Assembly: GCA_002699325.1 (NCBI GenBank)
Contig: PABS01000053.1
Coordinates: forward strand, 12,206 to 21,590
Length of the DNA stretch: 9,385 nt
Direction of reading: 5' to 3'
Source of the DNA: Ponticaulis sp.
Lineage (GTDB): Bacteria > Pseudomonadota > Alphaproteobacteria > Caulobacterales > Hyphomonadaceae
Positions within the stretch are counted from its first letter, which is position 1. Each line of letters starts with the position of its first letter. A program made the translations under genes and the position numbers. Shown one piece after another: positions 1 to 5,740 of the stretch. The notes beneath the pieces are model-generated. The model ran no database searches, was not told the DNA's origin, and saw only the letters and a program-made list of their open reading frames with translations.

Positions 1-1398
1 GAGGCCTCTTAGTACGCCGCGTTCCAGCACGGAGATGGCGCGCTCGCGCTCATCTTCGTCAGGCAGAACAATACGTTCCGTCTTGAGGAGGCAGGCCAGC
101 GCAACCGGGTCGCCGGGGTCCAGAGCCCAGTCGAGCGCGTGCATGAAGAACTGGCCAGCAGACGTCTGAGGTAGCGGGCGACCGGCGGACGGGCTGACAT
201 GGATATGCCAGCGCTCAAGCAGCGCGCAGACGCGCCTGGCAAGGCCAGCGTCAGGCGTAATCAGGGCTGCGGTTTTTTCCGGTGTTTCCAGAGTTTCGCG
301 CATGAGGAGCGCGATGGCGTCAGCTTCTTCGGACTCGGTTTCCGCCTCGATAAGGGACAAGCCCTGAAGGCCGTTTTCGGTGAGTTGCTCCGGGGAGTCG
401 GGCGTGGCGCGGGCCTTAAGGCGGGTGACCCAGTCGGCGGTTGTATCGGCTGGCGCAAGGGCTTCCTGAACGAGCTTGCGCCGCGCCGCAAGTCGCTCAT
501 CAGGTATGTGACCGGGCCAGAGCCGGACGTGAGAGAGGTCGGCGCCGAGGGCTTGAAGGGTTTCGTTGAAGGCAAATTGTGGGTGGCTGGGTGCCTGGCC
601 AATGGCGTGCCAGGTGGCGGCGTCGGTGTCGTGATCGAGGCCGGGAAAGAGGACCGCGCCGCGAGGCAGATCCAGGGCCGCGGACATGAGCTGCCGTGTG
701 GCCGGACTGGTACCGGTGGAGCCTGCAATGATGACCGGTGTGTCGGGCGGCGTGCGGGCCCAGCGGGCGCACATGGCTTCAGCGGCGAGCCGGTCCTGAT
801 CATGGGTGTCGGCATAGCCATTTTCGGCTAGCACTTCGGGCCAGGCCTGAGTGATGATTTCCAGGAATTCGACCGACACCTGCCAGTGCGCGGCGAGGTC
901 TTTATCCTGCACCTGAAGTGGCAGGCTTTTCCAATCGACCTCACCGGCAAGCGCGGCCTGATCAAGAAGCCGGGCCAGGTCGCGAGCGACAGCGAGGCCG
1001 GAGGCGAGCGTGAGGTCTTCGCCGCGCGCTTTATGCCAGGCCAGAACGGGCTTGGCGAGCGCGCCGAGGCGGGCGCCGGACGGCATGGAGGGGCGCACAT
1101 CGATATTGGCAAGCTCACCAAGCAGGGCAGGGTCGTTATCACCCGCATCACCGAGGGGGCGGATATCCGGTGGCAGAAAGCCTGGGGTTGCAAGTTCCTG
1201 ATAAAGCCGGGCGGCCAGCGCGCGGGCGGAACGCCGGTTCGGCACAAAGATCAGTGCGTCACCGAGTTGTTCAGGAAATTCACGGGCCTTGGTGATTTCG
1301 ATCAGGGTGTGAGCGAGTTCGCCCAGAAAGTCTGCGCCCGCAGGCAATGTGAAAAGGCGGCTTTCGCTGAACAGCTCCTGTGACAGCAGGTCAGACAT
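1..1398 (-). CDS. addB: AddB, double-strand break repair helicase-nuclease subunit (N-terminal 466 codons, cut by the window edge)
   Basis: AddB pairs with AddA to resect double-strand DNA ends and load RecA in the cytoplasm. Reading the minus strand from the ATG at 1398-1396 gives 466 uninterrupted codons down to base 1, with no stop. Visible family features are the N-terminal LPAGADFLGELA segment (18-29), IFVPNRRSARALA (50-62), VIIAGSTGTSPATRQLM (222-238) followed by LPRGAVLFPGLD (244-255), and SLIEAETESEEADAIALLMR (348-367) leading to the SAGRPLPQT segment (404-412). These match the alphaproteobacterial AddB type, whose members are roughly 1000 residues, so about half the gene is present. 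The C-terminal RecB-like nuclease and its iron-sulfur cysteines lie outside the window. I see no classical Walker A motif in this half. The start overlaps the upstream stop as TAATG and has no strong ribosome site, which suggests translational coupling. The next gene out of the window is likely addA, by inference from usual gene order. Confidence 0.93.
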   Translation of the reverse strand, partial: MSDLLSQELFSESRLFTLPAGADFLGELAHTLIEITKAREFPEQLGDALIFVPNRRSARALAARLYQELATPGFLPPDIRPLGDAGDNDPALLGELANIDVRPSMPSGARLGALAKPVLAWHKARGEDLTLASGLAVARDLARLLDQAALAGEVDWKSLPLQVQDKDLAAHWQVSVEFLEIITQAWPEVLAENGYADTHDQDRLAAEAMCARWARTPPDTPVIIAGSTGTSPATRQLMSAALDLPRGAVLFPGLDHDTDAATWHAIGQAPSHPQFAFNETLQALGADLSHVRLWPGHIPDERLAARRKLVQEALAPADTTADWVTRLKARATPDSPEQLTENGLQGLSLIEAETESEEADAIALLMRETLETPEKTAALITPDAGLARRVCALLERWHIHVSPSAGRPLPQTSAGQFFMHALDWALDPGDPVALACLLKTERIVLPDEDERERAISVLERGVLRGL

Positions 1399-2120
1399 TA
1401 GCGGCAATGGTCTTTCATCCAGCCTTCAACCTCGGCAATGGTTTCCGGGCGGCCGACATGCATCCACTGGCCATCAAGCGGCAGGCCGTACAGGCGACCG
1501 GCTTCGAGAAGGCGGGTCCAGATGAGATTGGCCGAGAAGGGGCGAATGGCTTCGTCTTTATAAAGGCCGGGCTTGGTGATGCGAACGCCTGCAAAGGCCC
1601 ATTTCGTAGACGGACGATCACCGCGACGCTCCAGCTGGCCAGTGGGCAGGAGTTCAAAATCGCCCTTGCCGTCATAGCCGAGACTGCGCTCGCAATCGGC
1701 CAGAAGAAGGAGGTCGTCCATTCTGTCCGGATCATAGGCCTGATTGAGGGCGTGGAAGGGATTGCCGACAGGGTTCAGCCAGAACGCGTCTGTGTTGACG
1801 ATGAAGACCGGGTCTTCGCCGAGTGTTTTGTGGGCCTTGGCGATGGCGCCGCCGGTTTCGAGAAGCTCATCGCGTTCGTCGGAGAGAACGACCTCAATCC
1901 CTTTCTTCGAGGCGATGTGGGATTCCACCTGTTGGGGCAGATAGTGGACATTCACCACCGCGCGTTCGATCCCCGCCGCTATCGCTTCGTCCAGCAGATA
2001 GTCCATGAGCGGTTTACCATTCACGGGGATGAGCGGTTTGGGTGTGGACAGGGAGAGCGGGCGCATGCGCGTGCCGAGACCGGCAGCAAGAAAAAACGCC
2101 GTTTTGATGGGCTGATCCAT
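1398..2120 (-). CDS. murU: MurU-like sugar-1-phosphate nucleotidyltransferase (240 aa)
   Basis: This is a GT-A fold nucleotidyltransferase that joins a sugar-1-phosphate to an NTP. The N-terminus shows the signature LAAGLGTRMRPLS (11-23) followed by TPKPLIPVNGKPL (26-38), the nucleotide- and phosphate-binding segment. ETGG (88-91) and VNTDAFW (108-114, with the metal-binding Asp111) complete the core, and the C-terminal WMHVGRPETIAEVE (219-232) is typical of MurU/mannose-1-phosphate guanylyltransferase relatives. With an AmgK-type kinase directly upstream, the best inferred role is MurNAc-1-phosphate uridylylation in peptidoglycan recycling; a GDP-mannose or related activity cannot be excluded. 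The start at 2120 is chosen because GGAG lies about five bases upstream and the ATG overlaps the kinase stop as TGATG. The reading frame stays open upstream to 2216, but that extension lies inside the kinase gene and lacks family resemblance. The length fits the family (about 220-250 aa). Confidence 0.85.
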   Translation of the reverse strand: MDQPIKTAFFLAAGLGTRMRPLSLSTPKPLIPVNGKPLMDYLLDEAIAAGIERAVVNVHYLPQQVESHIASKKGIEVVLSDERDELLETGGAIAKAHKTLGEDPVFIVNTDAFWLNPVGNPFHALNQAYDPDRMDDLLLLADCERSLGYDGKGDFELLPTGQLERRGDRPSTKWAFAGVRITKPGLYKDEAIRPFSANLIWTRLLEAGRLYGLPLDGQWMHVGRPETIAEVEGWMKDHCR

Positions 2121-3220
2121 CAGATCTCCGATAACTGGCTGGGCGCGGCGTGCGTCAGGACACTGCGCAATTCCCCAAGTGCCGGGTTTGCAAGATTGGT
2201 TTTCAGATGACCCCATTCGCGTGGCAGGAATGCGGCGTAACGGGGCTTTTTATCGCGCCCGATCAGGCGTGCGAACACGCCGATAATGCGAAGCGCGTTT
2301 ATGGCGCCAGCGATGGCATAATCGCGTCGGAAGGTCTCTTCCTCAATGCCTGTCAGGTCGAGATAGCGATTGAAGGCCTTGTCGTGAACGTCAGGCGTGA
2401 CATCCCGGCGGGCATCCTGAAGGAACATGGCGAGATCCCAGGCGGCCGGTCCGCTGACGGCGTCCTGATAGTCCAGAATGCCGACTCGTTGCAGGCCGTC
2501 CCGTTCGGGCAGCCATAAGAGGTTCTCGGCATGGTAATCCCGCAGCATCAATGTGCCAGACAGGGCGGCGAGATGGCGGCTCAAACCTTCAACGACATCC
2601 TCGAAGTCGCGCGCTGTCGACCCTGAAAATTGAACCGAGCTGTCATAACCCGGATACCATTTTGGAAAGAGGTCCGCGCCGGTGGTCAGGGCCAGCTCGT
2701 CATAGGTGAGTATTGGCCAGGAGTAGTCGCCAGCGGTGACGCGCACAGGGGTGGGAGCGTTATGCACATGGGCGAGCGCTTCGACGGCGGTGAGGTAGAG
2801 GGTCTCTTCATCCGCGCCGCGTTCGATCTCGCGCGCATAGATACTGTCGCCCAGGTCTTCGAGCAGACAGAAGCCCTGTTCGACATCGAAGGCCATGACA
2901 TTTGGCGCAGATAATCCCAAAGACTGGAGATGATTGCCAATGCCAACAAAGGCATCGACACGGCAGGCGGCCAGCCGTGTGCGGCCGTTCCAGCCTGCGC
3001 GAATACGATCCTGAATGCTCGCGTGTTCGTCGCAGGGCTGGCTTTCGGCGGCGGGTGGCGCATCCATGAGAATGGCGGTTTCATCGCCGCGCGTGACGCG
3101 CTCATACCGACGGGTGGAAGCGTCCTCGCCGAGTGACGCCCGAACACCATCTCCCCAGCCAGCCTCTTTCAGAAAGGCGGCGATGGCGCGATCGCGTTCA
3201 GGAGGCAGGGAAGTGCTCAT
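2120..3220 (-). CDS. amgK: AmgK-like sugar kinase of the aminoglycoside phosphotransferase (APH) fold (366 aa)
   Basis: This is a cytoplasmic small-molecule kinase with the eukaryotic-like APH fold. The catalytic loop LMLRDYHAENLLWL (224-237) carries the base Asp228 and Asn233. The metal-binding segment GILDYQDAVSGPAAWDLA (247-264) carries Asp250 and Asp253. The N-terminal half holds the nucleotide-binding lobe (GEDASTRRYERV, 31-42) and CLLEDLGD (118-125), the hinge-like segment. AmgK enzymes phosphorylate the anomeric carbon of MurNAc and GlcNAc so that MurU can make the UDP sugar; assignment here is by the adjacent MurU-like gene and overall pattern. True aminoglycoside resistance is unlikely, because APH resistance enzymes are usually shorter and not embedded in this operon. 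The start overlaps the end of tsaE by 23 bases and lacks a clear ribosome site, so coupling to tsaE translation is probable. The substrate sugar itself is not proven by sequence. Confidence 0.83.
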   Translation of the reverse strand: MSTSLPPERDRAIAAFLKEAGWGDGVRASLGEDASTRRYERVTRGDETAILMDAPPAAESQPCDEHASIQDRIRAGWNGRTRLAACRVDAFVGIGNHLQSLGLSAPNVMAFDVEQGFCLLEDLGDSIYAREIERGADEETLYLTAVEALAHVHNAPTPVRVTAGDYSWPILTYDELALTTGADLFPKWYPGYDSSVQFSGSTARDFEDVVEGLSRHLAALSGTLMLRDYHAENLLWLPERDGLQRVGILDYQDAVSGPAAWDLAMFLQDARRDVTPDVHDKAFNRYLDLTGIEEETFRRDYAIAGAINALRIIGVFARLIGRDKKPRYAAFLPREWGHLKTNLANPALGELRSVLTHAAPSQLSEI

Positions 3221-3671
3221 TCAGTCGTTTCATCCAGTCGGGGTCGTCTGAACTGAGGCGCGCAATACGCCCCGAGCCCGCAAACTCTATCTCTAAGCTG
3301 AGTCGGTTGGCGGGCAGAAGCTTCCCGGCATGATCCGGCCACTCAATCAGGGCAATATCCTGAAGCGAATCATCAAAGCCAAGCTCATACAACTCTTCAG
3401 GGTGTTTGATCCGGTAAAGATCGAAGTGCCAGATCGCCGTTGTCGGCGTCTCATAGGTCTGGACGAGCGTATAAGTTGGGCTGGGCACTTCCATGTCATC
3501 GCCCAGCAGGGCCTGGATGAGACCACGGGAAAAGGTGGTCTTTCCTGCGCCCAGATCGCCATAAAGCGCGACCACGTCACCGGGCTGGAGCAGCTTTGCC
3601 AGACGCTGGCCAAGGGCGAGGGTCTGGCTTTCGCTTGCCATGGAAATTTCAATCTTGGGGCTTGCATTCAT
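3198..3671 (-). CDS. tsaE: TsaE, tRNA threonylcarbamoyladenosine biosynthesis ATPase (157 aa)
   Basis: TsaE is the small P-loop ATPase that works with TsaB and TsaD to place the t6A modification at position 37 of ANN-decoding tRNAs. The sequence shows the Walker A motif GDLGAGKTT (38-46), the family motif PSPTYTLVQTY (63-73), HFDLYRI (82-88) and IEWPDHAGKLLP (109-120), in the expected order. The length of 157 aa is normal. The ATG at 3669-3671 is the longest start and has no good ribosome site. An internal ATG ten codons later (3639-3641) is no better, and the family usually carries a few residues before the SESQTLALG segment, so the first ATG is kept with modest certainty. A leaderless or weakly led transcript is possible. 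It is the first gene of the minus-strand operon, followed by the overlapping kinase gene. The promoter should lie in 3672-3762 but no clear minus-strand -35/-10 pair is visible. Confidence 0.95.
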   Translation of the reverse strand: MNASPKIEISMASESQTLALGQRLAKLLQPGDVVALYGDLGAGKTTFSRGLIQALLGDDMEVPSPTYTLVQTYETPTTAIWHFDLYRIKHPEELYELGFDDSLQDIALIEWPDHAGKLLPANRLSLEIEFAGSGRIARLSSDDPDWMKRLNEHFPAS

Positions 3672-3711
3672 GTGAATTGACTAAGAGGAAGTTGGACGCA
3701 CAGCAAGAAGC

Positions 3712-3740
3712 TTGAAAAAGTGACGCGGGCGTCATAAATT
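3712..3740 (+). promoter_or_regulatory. Putative sigma-70-type promoter of the ferredoxin reductase operon
   Basis: TTGAAA (3712-3717) and TAAATT (3735-3740) are separated by 17 bases and sit 22 bases upstream of the reductase ATG. The -35 matches five of six consensus positions and the -10 four of six. An alternative -10, CATAAA at 3733-3738, would give a 15-base spacer. This is inferred from consensus only. A short leader would carry the AAAGGG ribosome site (3752-3757). Confidence 0.4.
3721..3734. promoter_or_regulatory. Perfect inverted repeat TGACGC-N2-GCGTCA, candidate operator
   Basis: Bases 3721-3726 (TGACGC) are the exact reverse complement of 3729-3734 (GCGTCA), with GG between. 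The repeat fills most of the spacer between the proposed -35 and -10 of the reductase promoter, a position where a bound repressor would block RNA polymerase. It lies in the divergent region, so it could also affect tsaE. I do not recognise the motif as the site of a named regulator. The symmetry is seen directly; the function is inferred. Confidence 0.4.
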
Positions 3741-3762
3741 CGCGTCGGTCGAAAGGGCGGAA

Positions 3763-5007
3763 ATGTCAGCGCAGTCCACAATTGTTATTCTCGGTGCCGG
3801 ACAGGCAGGTGGGCAGGCAGCTGTCTCTCTGCGCCAGTTCGGGCATGAGGGCCCGATCTATTTGATCGGCGATGAAGCCGCGCCGCCTTATCAGCGCCCG
3901 CCGCTCTCCAAGGACTATCTGAAGGGCAAGCTGGATCGCGACCGGCTCTATCTGAAGCCGCAGCAATTTTATGAAGACAATCAGATCACGCTGATGACCG
4001 GCGTTAGCGCCACAAAGATTGATCGCGCTGAAAGGCGGGTCGAGCTGAGCGAGGGTGAGCCGATCAGATACGACAAGCTGATCATCGCCACGGGCTCGCG
4101 TCCGCGTCCCCTACCGCTGCCGGGTGCAGACCTTGGCAATGTGTTTGATCTGAGAACATTGGAAGATATCGGTCAGCTGAAACCCGCCATGCAGGAAGGC
4201 AATCGCCTTCTGGTGGTTGGCGCAGGCTATATCGGGCTCGAAGCCGCGGCTGTCGCGCGCGAGCTGGGGCTTGAGGTGACGGTGCTGGAAATGGCCGATC
4301 GCGTGCTGGCACGTGTGACCTCGCCGGTTATGTCGGAGTTCTACGAGGGCCTTCACAAAGCCCAGGGCGTAACCATCCGGACGGGCGTTCGTCTGAAAGA
4401 ACTGGCCGGTAATGCAGACGGCAATGTTTCCTATGGCATGCTAGACGACGGCGAGAAGATTGACTGCGATGTTGCGCTGATCGGCATTGGTATTCTGCCG
4501 AATGAAGAGCTGGCTGCAGAATCCGGCATTGCCTGCAAGAACGGTATTCTGGTGGACCGTGATGCGCGAACCAATGATGCGAACGTCTATGCCATTGGTG
4601 ATTGTGCGCACCGCCCGCTGATTCATTATGGCCGCGATGGTCGATTAGAGAGTGTCCATAACGCCATCGAGCAGGGCAAGATCGCGGCGGCGCACATCAC
4701 CGGCCGCGACCGCCCGGCGGAGGATGTCCCGTGGTTCTGGTCAGACCAGTATCATATCAAGCTTCAGATCGCCGGTCTTTCACAAGGCTATGACGACGTG
4801 GTTGTGCGCGGCGACCCGGCGAATGAGAGCTTTGCGGCCTTCTATTTTAAAGGCGGAAAACTGATTTCGGTGGATGCGGTGAATGCGCCAGCCGAGTTTC
4901 TGTCGGCAAAACGTCTGATTGCCGCCGATGCAGATATTTCACCAGAGACGGTTGCTGATATATCGGTGTCCATGAAGGACATCATGAAAGCGGCTCTGGC
5001 CAAGTGA
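3763..5007 (+). CDS. NAD(P)/FAD-dependent ferredoxin reductase, putidaredoxin/rubredoxin reductase type (414 aa)
   Basis: This flavoprotein passes electrons from NAD(P)H through FAD to a [2Fe-2S] ferredoxin in the cytoplasm. The FAD-binding GAGQAG (11-16) opens the protein, followed by [13 protein letters not shown] (41-53), characteristic of the putidaredoxin reductase group. [13 protein letters not shown] (109-121) and YAIGDCA (276-282) are the other FAD-contact motifs. The second Rossmann motif [10 protein letters not shown] (151-160) binds the pyridine nucleotide. The acidic residue Glu176 after its second strand (VTVLEMADR) points to NADH rather than NADPH. The C-terminal PWFWSDQY (323-330) begins the reductase-specific domain. 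The length fits the family (about 400-420 aa). The ATG at 3763 has AAAGGG five bases upstream. The ferredoxin gene starts 22 bases after the stop, so the two are almost certainly one operon and physiological partners. Class I P450 systems, and biosynthetic steps needing adrenodoxin-type ferredoxins, use such pairs; the final acceptor is not in the window. Confidence 0.93.
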   Translation: MSAQSTIVILGAGQAGGQAAVSLRQFGHEGPIYLIGDEAAPPYQRPPLSKDYLKGKLDRDRLYLKPQQFYEDNQITLMTGVSATKIDRAERRVELSEGEPIRYDKLIIATGSRPRPLPLPGADLGNVFDLRTLEDIGQLKPAMQEGNRLLVVGAGYIGLEAAAVARELGLEVTVLEMADRVLARVTSPVMSEFYEGLHKAQGVTIRTGVRLKELAGNADGNVSYGMLDDGEKIDCDVALIGIGILPNEELAAESGIACKNGILVDRDARTNDANVYAIGDCAHRPLIHYGRDGRLESVHNAIEQGKIAAAHITGRDRPAEDVPWFWSDQYHIKLQIAGLSQGYDDVVVRGDPANESFAAFYFKGGKLISVDAVNAPAEFLSAKRLIAADADISPETVADISVSMKDIMKAALAK

Positions 5008-5029
5008 GTTCAAGGGAGCACAGGATACA

Positions 5030-5350
5030 ATGGTAAAAATCACATACGTTGATCATGAAGGCACACGTCGCGACGTTGACGCCAAACCTGGCGAAAGCGT
5101 TATGGAAGCGGCGGTCCGGAACAATATTCCCGGCATTGATGCTGATTGCGGCGGTGCATGTGCCTGCGCGACGTGCCATGTTTATGTGGACCCGGAATAC
5201 CTGCCGAAAACCGGCGAGCAGGAAGCTATGGAGGAATCCATGCTGGATTTTGCCGATGGCGTTCAGGACAATTCGCGTCTTTCATGTCAGATCTCTGTCA
5301 GCGAGGAGCTGGAAGGTATGACTGTGACGACGCCGGAAAGCCAGCATTGA
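5030..5350 (+). CDS. [2Fe-2S] ferredoxin, adrenodoxin/putidaredoxin/FdVI type (106 aa)
   Basis: A one-electron carrier holding a single [2Fe-2S] cluster. The ligands follow the adrenodoxin pattern C-X5-C-X2-C...C: Cys40, Cys46, Cys49 and Cys86. The cluster loop [14 protein letters not shown] (40-53) is close to that of putidaredoxin and alphaproteobacterial FdVI proteins. A further cysteine at 44 lies inside the loop and is common in this subgroup. The acidic helix after the cluster ([15 protein letters not shown], 62-76) is the usual docking surface for reductase and P450. The length (106 aa) is typical. The start at 5030 has AGGA (5022-5025) four bases upstream, with AAGGGAG further up. It is paired with the reductase just before it. 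The acceptor may be a P450, an Fe-S assembly step or a hydroxylase in quinone synthesis; sequence does not decide. Transcription probably continues about 110 bases to the terminator at 5463-5494. Confidence 0.95.
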   Translation: MVKITYVDHEGTRRDVDAKPGESVMEAAVRNNIPGIDADCGGACACATCHVYVDPEYLPKTGEQEAMEESMLDFADGVQDNSRLSCQISVSEELEGMTVTTPESQH

Positions 5351-5359
5351 TCAAATAAG

Positions 5360-5371
5360 TGAACGCGTTCA
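5360..5371. repeat. 12-base perfect palindrome TGAACGCGTTCA
   Basis: The sequence equals its own reverse complement and starts ten bases after the ferredoxin stop. It lies within a wider imperfect dyad: AAGTGAA at 5357-5363 is matched by TTCACTT at 5385-5391. The centre is GC rather than the CG usual for LacI-family operators, so assigning it to the nearby repressor would be speculative. It could equally be a 3'-end RNA fold. Confidence 0.35.
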
Positions 5372-5395
5372 ATGGGTTAGGAGTTTCACTTTTAC

Positions 5396-5424
5396 TTGAA
5401 ATAAAACGCGCTGTTTAAAATAAT
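5396..5424 (+). promoter_or_regulatory. Sigma-70-like promoter inside the intergenic region
   Basis: TTGAAA (5396-5401) and AATAAT (5419-5424) each match five of six consensus bases and have the ideal 17-base spacer. Initiation would fall near 5431. There is no gene between this promoter and the terminator at 5463-5494, so it may drive a short RNA. AT-rich DNA can give chance matches, hence moderate confidence. Confidence 0.4.
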
Positions 5425-5430
5425 GGTCGC

Positions 5431-5494
5431 GTGTTAGTAAAATAAAATCTGCCAGACATACGATAGCGCTCAGTCAATACTGGGCGCTATTTTT
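5431..5494 (+). ncRNA. Candidate small RNA, about 64 nt, between an orphan promoter and a terminator
   Basis: The interval runs from the predicted start of the 5396-5424 promoter to the end of the T-run of the terminator. It would have an unstructured AU-rich 5' part (about 30 nt) and an 11-pair terminator hairpin, the usual shape of a bacterial small RNA. No reading frame of note lies inside. I recognise no known RNA family. The alternative is that it is simply the 3' untranslated end of the reductase-ferredoxin mRNA, possibly processed. Confidence 0.25.
5463..5494 (+). terminator. Strong rho-independent terminator
   Basis: ATAGCGCTCAG (5463-5473) pairs with CTGGGCGCTAT (5480-5490) to give an 11-pair stem with one G-U pair and a six-base loop. 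A T-run at 5490-5494 follows. The T-run is only on the plus-strand side, so it ends rightward transcription of the ferredoxin operon (and of any small RNA started at about 5431). It also insulates the repressor gene from the ferredoxin operon. Confidence 0.85.
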
Positions 5495-5688
5495 GTATTA
5501 TCTCAAAAAATATGTGAGCGTGACCAAGTCAAAGGCAGACTGTGTTTTGCATCAATTACCGTTCTGATTACAACGCTGTTTGTGAGAACGCATCGAAACG
5601 CCACTGTTATTAAATGGAAAAACGTACAGTTTCCCCGGGAACTGATGAATGATGAAGATGTTGTGGAGTCACAGACCAAGGCGATTTG

Positions 5689-5706
5689 TTGACGAGAATT
5701 GGTCAA
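5689..5706. promoter_or_regulatory. Inverted repeat TTGAC-N8-GTCAA ahead of the LacI-type gene, possible autoregulatory site
   Basis: TTGAC at 5689-5693 is the reverse complement of GTCAA at 5702-5706. TTGACG (5689-5694) also resembles a -35 box, though only a poor -10 (TCTTAA, 5713-5718, 18-base spacer) follows. A repressor bound here would cover the start region of its own gene. Five-base arms are short, so chance is possible. Confidence 0.25.
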
Positions 5707-5731
5707 AGCAAGTCTTAACGCTTACGAGTAC

Positions 5732-5735
5732 GGAG
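5732..5735 (+). promoter_or_regulatory. Ribosome binding site GGAG that sets the GTG start of the LacI-type gene
   Basis: GGAG is five bases before the GTG at 5741. The longer alternative, a TTG at 5699, has no comparable site and would add 14 residues unlike the LacI family N-terminus. Confidence 0.6.
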
Positions 5736-5740
5736 TTCCT

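Larger units (their letters stand above)
5351..5740. other. 390-base AT-rich intergenic region without a convincing gene
   Basis: The stretch between the ferredoxin stop and the chosen repressor start is visibly richer in A and T than the flanking genes. It holds a 12-base palindrome, a sigma-70-like promoter, a strong intrinsic terminator and two weaker inverted repeats (5627-5644, CAGTT...AACTG, imperfect; 5689-5706, TTGAC-N8-GTCAA). A plus-strand frame is open from 5441 to 5692, but its only ATG is at 5645 and leaves 15 codons. A minus-strand frame at 5503-5706 encodes 67 residues with no recognisable motif or ribosome site. I therefore treat the region as regulatory and non-coding, with the repressor promoter lying somewhere in 5495-5735. 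Confidence 0.6.

Noticed and set aside
261..1247. Minus-strand reading frames at 261-821, 500-772 and 828-1247 as separate genes
   Set aside because: They are in other frames than the continuous 466-codon AddB frame, which begins at 1398 and has no stop before the window edge.
199..2210. Several long plus-strand reading frames at 199-831, 886-1383 and 1380-2210
   Set aside because: They lie opposite addB and the MurU-like gene, whose minus-strand products match known families along their whole length. The plus-strand translations show no motifs and arise from GC-rich codon bias.
2121..2216. Upstream extension of the MurU-like protein by 32 residues
   Set aside because: It would lie within the end of the kinase gene, has no family similarity, and the ATG at 2120 has a better ribosome site and a TGATG junction.
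2120..3220. Aminoglycoside resistance gene
   Set aside because: The APH fold is present, but operon context with a MurU-like gene and tsaE points to a chromosomal sugar kinase.
5627..5644. Imperfect palindrome CAGTT...AACTG as a LacI-type operator
   Set aside because: Only 14 of 18 positions are symmetric and the centre is mismatched, so it is mentioned only in the intergenic description.
5441..5692. Plus-strand open frame of about 83 codons, with ATG only at 5645
   Set aside because: It runs through the terminator hairpin, has no start with a ribosome site, and its translation resembles nothing I know. A transposase remnant was considered but no transposase motif is visible.
5503..5706. 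Minus-strand 67-residue frame in the intergenic region
   Set aside because: No ribosome site, no recognisable motif, low-complexity serine-rich start, and it overlaps the inverted repeat ahead of the repressor gene.
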